Source: Candidatus Solibacter sp.
GTDB taxonomy: Bacteria; Acidobacteriota; Terriglobia; Bryobacterales; Bryobacteraceae
DNA length: 16,388 bases
Direction: 5' to 3'
Assembly (NCBI GenBank): GCA_017883345.1
Contig: JADGNT010000015.1
Coordinates: 1-16,388, forward strand
Shown: piece by piece, positions 1 to 7,504 of the stretch
Layout of the letters: every line of letters begins with the position of its first letter
How positions within the stretch are numbered: position 1 is the stretch's first letter
Translations under genes and position numbers: made by a program
Notes under the pieces: model-generated
What the model was told of the DNA's origin: nothing
What the model saw: only the letters and a program-made list of their open reading frames with translations
Database searches by the model: none

Positions 1-734
1 AGGGTCTGATTCTTGAGCAGCACCTCGAGGGCGCGTTTGCCCACGTGGCACTCCGTGCAGCCCTTGGAGGAGAATAGCTTCTCGCCGGAATCCGACGGCG
101 GGAAGGAGAAGTTCCTGGCCAGATTGCGGGTCTCCGGCAGGTTTTGCAGGTAGACCAGCATGTCCGTCAATTCCTGCCCGGTGATCTTGCCCCAGGCCAA
201 CTTCTTCTTGGAGAATTCGGCGCGCATCTTGGGCCCGTGGTTCCACATCTGTTGGGCCAGGATCACCGGGTCGGCCAGCGACTCCCACTTGGCCACGGGT
301 GGCGCGGCCGCTTCCTTCGAACTGGTGATGCCGTGGCAATCGGCGCAGTGCCGGGCGGTAAATGCCTGCTTGCCGCGGGCGGCGTCCCCGGCCATTTCGA
401 AGTAGCGGGCCGACACGAAGTAGGCGAACAGATCCGCGGCCTTTTCGGGAGTCATGTTCCCCTTCTTGACGCCCTGCTGCTTCATGGCGGTCCACATATC
501 GGGCGCGTGATTCCACATCAGGCTGGCCATCACCGAGGGAGTGTAGTCGCGACCCACGCGGCGCGACAGATCGGGCGCCAGGGTACCGCCTTTGCCCTTC
601 AGGCTGTGACATTGAATGCACTGTTCGCTCTGGAACAGTTGTTCGCCGCGCCGGGCGTCGCCGGGGATAATACTCGCCCCTGGCGTACTCCAGACGACGA
701 CCGCGCCCACAGCAATCACTCGAAGCATGAACAT
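1..734 (-). CDS. Multiheme class I cytochrome c (3' end beyond window)
   Basis: This is the last visible gene of the electron-transfer operon, and its C-terminus lies beyond base 1. The 244 visible residues begin with a short hydrophobic signal-like segment (residues 4-20), so export to the periplasm is expected. Three heme c sites are visible: CIQCH at 39, CADCH at 130 and CTECH at 226. The first two lie in similar tandem domains, each followed by a conserved MWNH-x-P-x-M stretch (about 73-80 and 163-170), where a methionine could be the distal heme ligand. The start at 734 is chosen because AGGAG lies 7 bases upstream; a second ATG at 728 is less well placed. It begins 10 bp after the stop of the barrel gene, so it is probably co-transcribed. 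A likely job is carrying electrons between the inner membrane and the MtrA-like protein; this is inferred from context. Confidence 0.85.
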   Translation of the reverse strand, partial: MFMLRVIAVGAVVVWSTPGASIIPGDARRGEQLFQSEQCIQCHSLKGKGGTLAPDLSRRVGRDYTPSVMASLMWNHAPDMWTAMKQQGVKKGNMTPEKAADLFAYFVSARYFEMAGDAARGKQAFTARHCADCHGITSSKEAAAPPVAKWESLADPVILAQQMWNHGPKMRAEFSKKKLAWGKITGQELTDMLVYLQNLPETRNLARNFSFPPSDSGEKLFSSKGCTECHVGKRALEVLLKNQT

Positions 735-744
735 TGCTGGTCTC

Positions 745-2826
745 CTATCTACTCAGTCTGAGCCCGGTCATGAAAATGTGCGCCCGGAACCCCTCATACA
801 GATACAACTGCTCGCCGAAGCCGTACCATCGCCACTCGGTGTTCCATTGTACGTGCTTTTGGAGTGGCAGGGAAAGGCGTCCCAGCGGCTGATAGTAGCG
901 TGAGGCCCGCGAGCCCGAGGAGACGAACAGCGATCCGCCGGCGGAAAGCTTGGGCGCGATGCCCGCCACCTTGGGCAGCACGATATCGATGGTCGAGGTC
1001 GCCGTGTGGGCGTTCTCTTTATAGTTGGAAACCGTGGGTGCGAAGAACGGCAGCAGCAGAAAATCGATATGGGAGTACAGCGTGGAGCGGTCGTACTCCG
1101 CCATGACGCTGATGCGCTTGCCGCCGCCGGGCGTCCAGAACGCGGCCAGCGAATTGTCCCGGCTGCGGAAATCGTACTGGATGCCCGCGGTGGGATTCTG
1201 GTTGTCGAGCAGCCCGAAGTTCGCCTGGAACCAGAGCGAGGCCGACGCCTGATACTTCGCCCGCGCCCGCACCTTCTGGTAGTTGTAGAGGCTGGTGCGG
1301 AAGTAATTCTGGTCGGTGGAGGCGCCTTCATAGTCCACGTTCAGGGAGAGCTTCTGCCAGGGACGGATGGTCGCCCCGGCCAGCCCCACATTGCGCTTCA
1401 ATGCGCCGAGGGCCAGCGATCCGCTCTGGTCGAGGGTGCCCGCGCGCACGGTGGCATCGCCCCACTCGTAGCGGTAGCCGCCGCGCAGGGTGATTTTCTT
1501 CGTAACGTCGAGGATGGCTTCCACCTGCTGCCGGTTGTTGGTCACGGCCTGCTGTGTGGAAAGAGCCGAGACCAGCGCGGGGAAGGTGGCGCCCGGGGTG
1601 AGCAGGATCTGCTCGGTGAGCGCGCCCGCGCCGGTCTCGTTGTAGCGGTTGGTGGAGAAGGAGTCGATGATCTTCAACCGCTTGAAAGGCCGGATTTCCG
1701 CCCCCGCGCTGACGAGCGTGTGCTTGGCATTGGAGGAACTCGCGCCGATATTGTATTGCCCGCTGTAGAGAAGCAGCGAGCTGAGCAGCGCGAAATTGCC
1801 GGTCGCCGTGTCGAAGTAGCGCGCGTCCGTCTTGGGTTCGCTGTACAGGAATTGGCCGTTGAGGTCCAACCACGAAAAAGGACTGGCCGTCGCCAGAACC
1901 TTGGTGTACACACTGCTGCCGCGGACACCGTAGGTCTGCGTCAGGGTATTGAGCACCAGCGTGCCGCCCAGAATCGGTGTGGTGCGGTCGCCGAAATTCG
2001 CTCCGTTGGCGCTGGCCTGGTCGTCGTCCTTATAGGTGGTCCCGCCCTGTTCGAGCGTGACGTGCCAGCGATTGTATTCGAGCCGCACGCCGCCGCGATA
2101 GTTGTTGGTACTGTCGCGCAACAGCATGGGGACCGCGAATGAGTTGTTGCTGTCTTGCACCCAGGTTTCCACTCCGTGGCCGTAGCCCGAGTTTCGTTCG
2201 AACACGAGGTACGGCAGGATGTGCTTACCGGGGAAAAGCTCGAGATCCATGTAGCCGCTGCGCCGCCGCATGTCGAAGGCGCGCTCATCGAACCCGCGCG
2301 GCGCCAGGGGATTGGCGAACGAGGGCAGCGCGTTAAAGTACGCGATGTTCCGGTAGTCGCCGCGCAGTTCGTACACACCCCGCTTGTTGACGTCGATGTG
2401 AGCCGTATTGTAAGGGTCGCCCCCCCACGCATTGGCGCGGGCGTCGATGCGGTCAAATAGCCGGTGTTTGGGGTCGGTGATGGTGAAATCCAGACCCGTG
2501 AGCTTCGGTCCGGCGCCCAGATTGACGATGCTGCGGTAGGTGGGAAGACTCCCCCGCACGTCGCCCACCCAACGATAGCCGAAATCGAAGCTGCCGGTGA
2601 TCCACTGCTCGGTGGAGGGGGCCGGGGAAGCGGCTTTCTCCGCGGCTTTCGCCGGAGCCGCCGGTTCAGGCGGCTTGGCCTGGTCGTCCGCCTTGGCGGG
2701 GGCTGCCGCGGCTGCTTCCGCCTTGGCTTCTGGCGTGACTGCTGCCTTGTCTGGGGGCTTGGCTGGCGGCGCCGGCGGTTGTGCAAATGCCGCAACGGTG
2801 ATGAGGAATGCCAGTAGAAATCTCAT
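745..2826 (-). CDS. MtrB/PioB-type outer-membrane beta-barrel of an electron conduit
   Basis: A 693-residue protein with a signal peptide (MRFLLAFLITVAAFAQ), then an Ala/Pro/Lys/Glu-rich linker to about residue 70. The rest is a long series of alternating polar and aromatic segments typical of a large outer-membrane barrel, beginning near GSFDFGYRW. The length is close to that of Shewanella MtrB, about 700 residues. In the known systems the barrel sheathes the decaheme MtrA so that electrons cross the outer membrane. Its ATG overlaps the stop of the upstream MtrA-like gene (ATGA), and there is no clear separate ribosome site, which suggests translational coupling. An upstream in-frame extension to 2991 is rejected because it lies inside the MtrA-like gene and would bury the signal peptide. 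The protein has no cysteine, so the CXXC near the N-terminus of proteobacterial MtrB is absent. The family call rests on gene neighbourhood and barrel character. Confidence 0.78.
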   Translation of the reverse strand: MRFLLAFLITVAAFAQPPAPPAKPPDKAAVTPEAKAEAAAAAPAKADDQAKPPEPAAPAKAAEKAASPAPSTEQWITGSFDFGYRWVGDVRGSLPTYRSIVNLGAGPKLTGLDFTITDPKHRLFDRIDARANAWGGDPYNTAHIDVNKRGVYELRGDYRNIAYFNALPSFANPLAPRGFDERAFDMRRRSGYMDLELFPGKHILPYLVFERNSGYGHGVETWVQDSNNSFAVPMLLRDSTNNYRGGVRLEYNRWHVTLEQGGTTYKDDDQASANGANFGDRTTPILGGTLVLNTLTQTYGVRGSSVYTKVLATASPFSWLDLNGQFLYSEPKTDARYFDTATGNFALLSSLLLYSGQYNIGASSSNAKHTLVSAGAEIRPFKRLKIIDSFSTNRYNETGAGALTEQILLTPGATFPALVSALSTQQAVTNNRQQVEAILDVTKKITLRGGYRYEWGDATVRAGTLDQSGSLALGALKRNVGLAGATIRPWQKLSLNVDYEGASTDQNYFRTSLYNYQKVRARAKYQASASLWFQANFGLLDNQNPTAGIQYDFRSRDNSLAAFWTPGGGKRISVMAEYDRSTLYSHIDFLLLPFFAPTVSNYKENAHTATSTIDIVLPKVAGIAPKLSAGGSLFVSSGSRASRYYQPLGRLSLPLQKHVQWNTEWRWYGFGEQLYLYEGFRAHIFMTGLRLSR

Positions 2827-3824
2827 TTGGTGAATGCCCGATTCGCATAGGAACCATGCACCTTCTGGTGACAGAGAGTGCAGTTTTGGAACCGCGGACT
2901 GCGCAGATCGTGGATCGCCGGCCCCACCGTTCCCAATGTCGAGTTGGCCGCGGGATTCGGCACCGGCAGGTTGGAGTGGCACTCCATGCACACGAAGCGC
3001 ACTTCATGCCTGGTCAGCATCCGTGGATTCGCCGACCCGTGCGGTTGGTGGCACGCCGCGCATCCTTCGAGGCGCACCGGAGCGTGCTCAAACGGAAAGG
3101 GTCCCATTTTATCGCCGTGGCATTTGGCGCAGCTTGGTTCGTTGGAGCGCGTAGTCTGAATCTGCCGGGGCAACGCGCTGCCGTGCGGATTGTGACAATC
3201 CACGCAGGACATAGCCCCTTCCGGCAGGCGGTGTTTGTATGGTTTCTGGAAGCTGGCCCACACATCGGTGTGGCATGCGGCGCACAGTGCGTTGATTTCC
3301 GCCGGCTTGCGCGCAACCAGGCCGTGCGGTCCATTCTTGTGGATGGAGTGGCAGGCCGTGCAACTCACCTGATTTCTGGCATGACTGCTATTAATACGTC
3401 CGCTGTGCGTGGACTGATTCCGATGGCAGGTGAGGCAGGTGCGATCGGCTTCGCCGGGCTGCAACTTGGCAGGTTGTTTGATATCCGCGGCGGACGCCGA
3501 TTCGGCGTGCTTGCTGCCCGGCCCGTGGCAGGACTCGCAGGCTTTGGTATCCCAGCCGCGTTTTTTATCGGTTTCCACCAGTTGGTGAGGGCTCTTCTGG
3601 AAGGCGTTGAAGATGTCCTCGTGACACATCTGGCAGGTAGTGGAGCCGACGAATTCCGCCGGCTTGTTCTCCGGGGGCGGAGAAGCGGGAGCGCCGGCTT
3701 TTTCCTGAGCGCTCCCCATGGCAGCTAACAGCATGGCCGCGCCCACAAGCCCCGCCGTGCGCGTCCATGAGGGACGCGCACGGGGAGACTGGTGGCGGGT
3801 TGAGTGTACGGGCAGCACGAACAT
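2823..3824 (-). CDS. MtrA/DmsE-type periplasmic decaheme cytochrome c
   Basis: A 333-residue protein with an N-terminal signal segment (basic up to about residue 22, hydrophobic 24-38, ending in GSAQ). It has exactly ten CXXCH heme sites, with first cysteines at residues 64, 96, 130, 155, 181, 207, 232, 255, 279 and 315. Ten hemes over about 300 residues, with many extra histidines as distal ligands, match the MtrA/DmsE/PioA family. In that family the heme wire is inserted into the outer-membrane barrel. The chosen ATG has AAAAGGA about 9 bases upstream. The gene begins 17 bp after the OmcA/MtrC-like gene and overlaps the barrel gene by four bases, as expected for subunits of one complex. Some nitrite- or nitrate-linked multiheme proteins look similar in part, but the exact ten-heme count and the neighbours favour MtrA. 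Confidence 0.92.
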   Translation of the reverse strand: MFVLPVHSTRHQSPRARPSWTRTAGLVGAAMLLAAMGSAQEKAGAPASPPPENKPAEFVGSTTCQMCHEDIFNAFQKSPHQLVETDKKRGWDTKACESCHGPGSKHAESASAADIKQPAKLQPGEADRTCLTCHRNQSTHSGRINSSHARNQVSCTACHSIHKNGPHGLVARKPAEINALCAACHTDVWASFQKPYKHRLPEGAMSCVDCHNPHGSALPRQIQTTRSNEPSCAKCHGDKMGPFPFEHAPVRLEGCAACHQPHGSANPRMLTRHEVRFVCMECHSNLPVPNPAANSTLGTVGPAIHDLRSPRFQNCTLCHQKVHGSYANRAFTK

Positions 3825-3841
3825 GGCGTTCTGTCCTTTTC

Positions 3842-6007
3842 TTATTTGCCGGCGTGCATTTTGTCTACGTCGAACTCGGCGCCTATCGCGTGGCAGACAT
3901 CGCAGCTCTCACCGAACTTCGGATCGGTCTGCAATACCGCGTGAGCCAGCGCCGAGAGTTTCAGGTGGCACGCCGTGCAGGCCGATGTTGTGGCCGCGAC
4001 GGGGCTGATCCTGCCCTGCGGATCCAGCACGTTGTTCTTGCCGATGGGGAAGGTGGCTTCCGAGTTGTTGACGTGGCACATGTAGCATTTGGCCGTGTCG
4101 GGGACCCCGCCGGTGGGCGTCATCGCGGGATAACGCACGTCGCTGAAATCGTTATGGCTACCGCCGAACCCGACAATGATGTAGGTCTGATTGAATGCCT
4201 GCAGGCCCTCGCCGGTGTGGATCTTGTGGATCATCAGGGCGAAGTTGATGGACTGGGGCGGTAGGGCCTTGTCGGCCGGGTTGGTGGCGACCACGCGGAC
4301 CACGCTGTCGTTCTCGCTCGGGTTGTGGCACAGCACGCACTGTTCGATCTGGTTGCGGTTTTCGCCGTGGAGCGAGAGGGTGCTGTGGCAGCCGTTGCAT
4401 TTGGCAATGTCTACCACCTGGCGGCGCGCGGCCACTTTGGAGCCGTCCACCGCGAAGTAGAAGACCTTATTCACGGCGCCGTATTCGCTGGTCTGTTCCT
4501 GCGCCGTACCTGCCAGCAGCGTAATCCCGCGGCGGGCTTCGATGCCGATCGCGTACGTGCCCGTGGCCTTCGCCGGAATCAGGTGGGTGAAGGTGTAGGT
4601 GCAGGTGCCGTCGTTGGCGCACTTGGCCGTCGCAGCCGGACTCTCCGATACGTAGCCTGAAGTGGTTACGTCGGAACCGAAACTGGTGTAACCGTAGTCC
4701 GAGGCCGGACCGGCCAGCACCAGCGCCAGGCGGTTGCTGCCGCCGGTCAACTGCGCCATGGTGACGCCGTTGCCTGCGAAGTCTTTCACCGTGAAGGTGA
4801 CGGTCGGGGCCTTGCCGGCAACGCCGTTATCCACTTTAAGGATGTTGGCAACGATGCCGGGGCGGGTGGCGGATTCGGTGGGAACGGTGTGCGCGCCCTT
4901 GATGGAAGCGTCGAACTCCAGTTCGCCCTGCGGAATGTGGCACTGGGTGCACTGGTTATCGGAAACCTGCGGCAGATTGACGTGGTTGGCGCCGGTGGCG
5001 AAGTTCACGTTGTCGTGGCAGGATCCGCAGGCCACGCGGCTCGGGTTCGTGAGCCAGTTATTGGCCTGCGCCGCACCCGTTACCTGCGTGGGTTCGTGGC
5101 AAAACACGCAGCGCCGCGGGTCGGACGGCAGAACCACCGTCGACCAGTCGGATACCGCCTGATTGAAACCGATGATCTGGTAGGGCTTGCCGGCAATTAC
5201 GCTGGGGAGCTGGCTGCCCATGTGCAGCTTGTGGACGAACACCTTCATGTCCAAGGTGTTCCCGGTGTCGGGATCGACCGTCTGCGGGGTGTGGCACATG
5301 ATGCACAGGTCGATGCCGCGGCGCGAGCCGCCATGGAACGACAGCGCATCGTGGCACTTGTTGCAGGTCGCCGTGCGGATCACGTCCCGGGTGTTGGTGG
5401 GCGCGCCGCCCGCCGGAATCCAGGTCATCGTATTGCTATCGTAATTCGTGCCCAGATCGAACTCGGTCAGGTTGCGCGAACCGTAGATGCCGACGCGATG
5501 GGTTGCCGTCGGGTCCCACGCAGCGCTGTTGGCGCCGGCGGCCTTGGTCTTAAAGGTGTAGACAAATTCGCCGTCGGCCACCTGTTTGGTGGTCCCGCCG
5601 GAATCCGCGCCCGCCTGAATCGCCGTCACGTTGGTGATGGGGCTGGTCTGTGGGCGCGTGGCGTACGACACAAACTGCGTCTGCCCTTTTGGGATGTACG
5701 CACAGAGGAAACTCACCGAGACAGCGCCCGGTGTGGTGATACCTGCCGGATCCAGGGGCAGTCCGTTGGGATCGGTAATCTTGTAATCGACACTGATCGT
5801 GCCGTCTTGCGCGATATTGGCCGAGACGATTTTCAGCGTCAGACCGGGACGAACGAAATTCACGGTCGCTTCCGAGGCGTAGTAGGCCTTGTCGTGCGGC
5901 GTGAATGCAGTCTTTTTTGGCGCGCTCATGAGAACCACGGAACCCGTGATCACTACCAGCGCCAATGCGTATCGAATAACCGCGAACACCGAAGAAGGAA
6001 TCCGCAT
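3842..6007 (-). CDS. OmcA/MtrC-family decaheme cytochrome c
   Basis: A 721-residue first gene of the operon. It shows the MtrC layout: an N-terminal beta domain (about 35-205), five heme sites (CNKCH 215, CIMCH 235, CVFCH 300, CGSCH 327, CTQCH 353), a second beta domain (about 385-525) with a CX5C pair at 463/469 that could form a disulfide, and five more heme sites (537, 557, 641, 677, 702). This family forms the cell-surface terminal that exchanges electrons with metals or other extracellular partners. The ATG at 6007 is preceded by GGAG with a 6-base spacer. A TTG four codons upstream overlaps that ribosome site and is rejected. The N-terminus has a hydrophobic export segment (about 8-28) but no cysteine before residue 102, so it lacks the lipobox that anchors Shewanella MtrC and OmcA. 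Confidence 0.93.
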   Translation of the reverse strand: MRIPSSVFAVIRYALALVVITGSVVLMSAPKKTAFTPHDKAYYASEATVNFVRPGLTLKIVSANIAQDGTISVDYKITDPNGLPLDPAGITTPGAVSVSFLCAYIPKGQTQFVSYATRPQTSPITNVTAIQAGADSGGTTKQVADGEFVYTFKTKAAGANSAAWDPTATHRVGIYGSRNLTEFDLGTNYDSNTMTWIPAGGAPTNTRDVIRTATCNKCHDALSFHGGSRRGIDLCIMCHTPQTVDPDTGNTLDMKVFVHKLHMGSQLPSVIAGKPYQIIGFNQAVSDWSTVVLPSDPRRCVFCHEPTQVTGAAQANNWLTNPSRVACGSCHDNVNFATGANHVNLPQVSDNQCTQCHIPQGELEFDASIKGAHTVPTESATRPGIVANILKVDNGVAGKAPTVTFTVKDFAGNGVTMAQLTGGSNRLALVLAGPASDYGYTSFGSDVTTSGYVSESPAATAKCANDGTCTYTFTHLIPAKATGTYAIGIEARRGITLLAGTAQEQTSEYGAVNKVFYFAVDGSKVAARRQVVDIAKCNGCHSTLSLHGENRNQIEQCVLCHNPSENDSVVRVVATNPADKALPPQSINFALMIHKIHTGEGLQAFNQTYIIVGFGGSHNDFSDVRYPAMTPTGGVPDTAKCYMCHVNNSEATFPIGKNNVLDPQGRISPVAATTSACTACHLKLSALAHAVLQTDPKFGESCDVCHAIGAEFDVDKMHAGK

Positions 6008-6060
6008 ACTAATCTCCAATAATTAAGAAAACGTGACCTTTCCTGCCCACCGATTTGGCC

Positions 6061-6072
6061 GGGAGTACTCCC
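6061..6072. promoter_or_regulatory. 12-bp perfect palindrome upstream of the cytochrome operon
   Basis: GGGAGTACTCCC is a perfect palindrome 54-65 bases upstream of the first cytochrome start codon. The position suits an operator for the operon. A 12-bp palindrome is expected a few times by chance in a window of this size, so only its position supports it. No clear -35/-10 pair was found on the minus strand here, although TTAATT close to the start could serve as a -10 element. Confidence 0.25.
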
Positions 6073-6499
6073 TATCCATACGGTCACCAGGCTGAAGCTA
6101 CCGAGCGAAAGTATCAGAGCACTCGCCACGCCAAACCGCCGCCCCCGAAACCGGACATGGAAGCCTTTTGTTATGTGTCTGATGAAAAATCCAGCACGGC
6201 AGTGAGTTCTTTCCCTACCATCAGAGATGGGTCAAAAACACCGAGGTTCCTGGGTGAAAATCCGCACGTGGGATTTCGCCCTGAACGAATGCTCAGGAGT
6301 TTTAGATCGGGAATACACCTGAATTGGCTTGCCGCAGCCGAGGCTCTGGGCAACAAATGGTGCGCCGACGCTGTGGTGAACTTGCCGCAATTGGTTTGCC
6401 AATTTGACCGACCGTGGGGCTCTCGATGTTAGAAAACACCACAACTGGGATGTCAGTCAACCTGTTTTAGGAGAAGAGTATCCAAAAAATGTTTAGGTC
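6073..6499. other. Gene-poor region between the cytochrome operon and a small plus-strand gene
   Basis: No convincing gene is visible here. Open frames on both strands (for example plus 6055-6432 and minus 6171-6356) lack ribosome sites and do not have the codon pattern of the neighbours; base composition is also more AT-rich. Two small inverted repeats are present: AATTGG/CCAATT with a 4-base loop at 6389-6404, and AAATCC/GGATTT around the CACGTG hexamer near 6259-6277. I cannot assign a function. It may hold the long leader and regulatory region of the cytochrome operon, a decayed gene or an unrecognised RNA. Confidence 0.4.
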
Positions 6500-6528
6500 T
6501 TGATTTCGTCTGTATTCACGTGTATCCT
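6500..6528 (+). promoter_or_regulatory. Candidate sigma-70 type promoter for the small gene at 6573
   Basis: TTGATT (-35) and TATCCT (-10) are separated by exactly 17 bases, giving four of six matches in each hexamer. The expected start point near 6535 leaves a leader of about 38 bases before the ATG at 6573. A short palindrome, GGGATAATCCC (6561-6571), lies in that leader directly before the start codon. Confidence 0.45.
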
Positions 6529-6572
6529 ATCCACTTCGGTAAGACAATTCTGTACTCATAGGGATAATCCCG

Positions 6573-6788
6573 ATGGCATTTTCGGCCGCTACCAAACTTC
6601 CAGACCGTGAGCACCGTCGGCGCATCGTGCGCCCATCGGACGACGTCCGGTACCGCGCACTCGCACGTCTGTACGAGCGCAGATCCGCCGTGGACAATTT
6701 GATTAGTGCTTTGGAACACTATCAGCAAGAGCAGAGGGGGCTAACCGCGCAGTGCCCCGCCGCTAGTGCTGAGGAGATGTCGTCGTAA
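6573..6788 (+). CDS. Small basic protein of unknown function
   Basis: A 71-residue protein, not recognised as a named family. Its middle, roughly ALARLYERRSAVDNLISALEHYQ, reads as an amphipathic helix with regularly spaced leucines and aromatics. The N-terminal half is rich in Arg and Asp. The ATG has AGGG 9 bases upstream and a plausible promoter further up. Its last 26 bases overlap the 3' end of the response regulator gene on the other strand, so the two genes converge tail to tail. No cysteine pair, membrane segment or signal peptide is seen (one cysteine only, near the end). It could be a small regulatory or adaptor protein; that is a guess from size and helix content. A chance open frame is possible. 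Confidence 0.5.
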   Translation: MAFSAATKLPDREHRRRIVRPSDDVRYRALARLYERRSAVDNLISALEHYQQEQRGLTAQCPAASAEEMSS

Positions 6789-7425
6789 GGTTGCGCTCGA
6801 TGGCGAACTTGACCAGCCCCACCAGGTCGTGAACGTTGAGTTTACGCATCAGGCTGGCGCGGTAGGTATCCACCGTTTTGGGGCTGATTTCCAGCAGCTC
6901 GGCGATATCCTTGGCGCGGAGCCCGTTCACCAGATAAGAGAAGACCTCCATTTCCCGGGGGCTGAGCGCCCCCAGCGGGTCCTCGGGACGGCTCTTGTCG
7001 GCCTTGGCGAAGAGCCCGGCGCCGCGCAACATGGGCGACACGTACACGCCCCCGTCGCGCACAAAGTTGATGGCGTCCAGCAGATGACGCCCGGGACCGT
7101 CTTTGAGGAGGTAGGCGTCGGCGCCGGCGCGCAAGGCTTCCATTACCGTGCCTTCCTCGCGGCTGATCGAGAGGATCATCAGCCTGACGGTGCAGCCCGC
7201 CGTGCGCAGTCTGCGGATCGCCTCAACACCGGTCACCACCGGCATGTGCAGGTCGAGAATGGCGAAATCCGGTTTCAGTGCCATGATCATTTCGACCGCT
7301 GCGCCACCATCGGCCACCTGGCCCAGGACATGCATACCATGAGAGGTGCAGAGGGCCGCGATACCTTCCCTCACAATGACATGGTCGTCCGCCAGTACCA
7401 CCGTCGTTGCTGCCAGTTCCTGCAT
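6763..7425 (-). CDS. NarL/FixJ-type response regulator
   Basis: A 220-residue two-domain transcription regulator. The receiver domain (about 7-125) has the acidic pair D13/D14, the phosphoacceptor D58 in LDLHMP, S86 at the switch position and K108 in LLKD. The C-terminal LuxR-type helix-turn-helix (about 153-212) begins LSPREMEVF and contains the recognition segment ISPKTVDTYRASLMRKL. All key residues are present, so it should be phosphorylated and bind DNA as a dimer. AAGGAG lies about 4 bases before the ATG. It follows the histidine kinase gene by 79 bp on the same strand, so the two form a two-component pair with the kinase first. Its target genes are unknown; the cytochrome operon and the small plus-strand gene are the nearest candidates. 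Confidence 0.95.
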   Translation of the reverse strand: MQELAATTVVLADDHVIVREGIAALCTSHGMHVLGQVADGGAAVEMIMALKPDFAILDLHMPVVTGVEAIRRLRTAGCTVRLMILSISREEGTVMEALRAGADAYLLKDGPGRHLLDAINFVRDGGVYVSPMLRGAGLFAKADKSRPEDPLGALSPREMEVFSYLVNGLRAKDIAELLEISPKTVDTYRASLMRKLNVHDLVGLVKFAIERNLTTTSPQH

Positions 7426-7504
7426 GCTGCTCCTTCAGTTCCGCGCCTTCCGGCAGACTGTCCTTCGAGCGGGTGCGGTGCCGCCCCCCTGGGCCAAAAT
7501 GACG

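Noticed and set aside
1006..2142. Long plus-strand open frame opposite the barrel gene
   Set aside because: It is antisense to a gene with a signal peptide, barrel pattern and operon context. The long frame is a by-product of high GC at third positions.
4889..6022. Long plus-strand open frame opposite the OmcA/MtrC-like gene
   Set aside because: The minus strand carries ten CXXCH sites with the known 5+5 layout; the plus-strand product shows no family features.
6389..6404. AATTGG/CCAATT hairpin as a terminator
   Set aside because: Short AT-rich stem with no T-run and no gene ending nearby.
6055..6432. Possible 125-residue plus-strand gene in the gene-poor region
   Set aside because: TTG start without a ribosome site, unusual composition, no recognisable domain and no codon pattern like the neighbours.
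6020..6450. Cyclic-di-GMP riboswitch upstream of the cytochrome operon
   Set aside because: Such switches occur before cytochrome genes in Geobacter, but the conserved core sequence was not found on either strand by eye.
6516..6728. Minus-strand open frame overlapping the small gene at 6573
   Set aside because: No ribosome site, and the opposite strand has a promoter, ribosome site and a better protein pattern.
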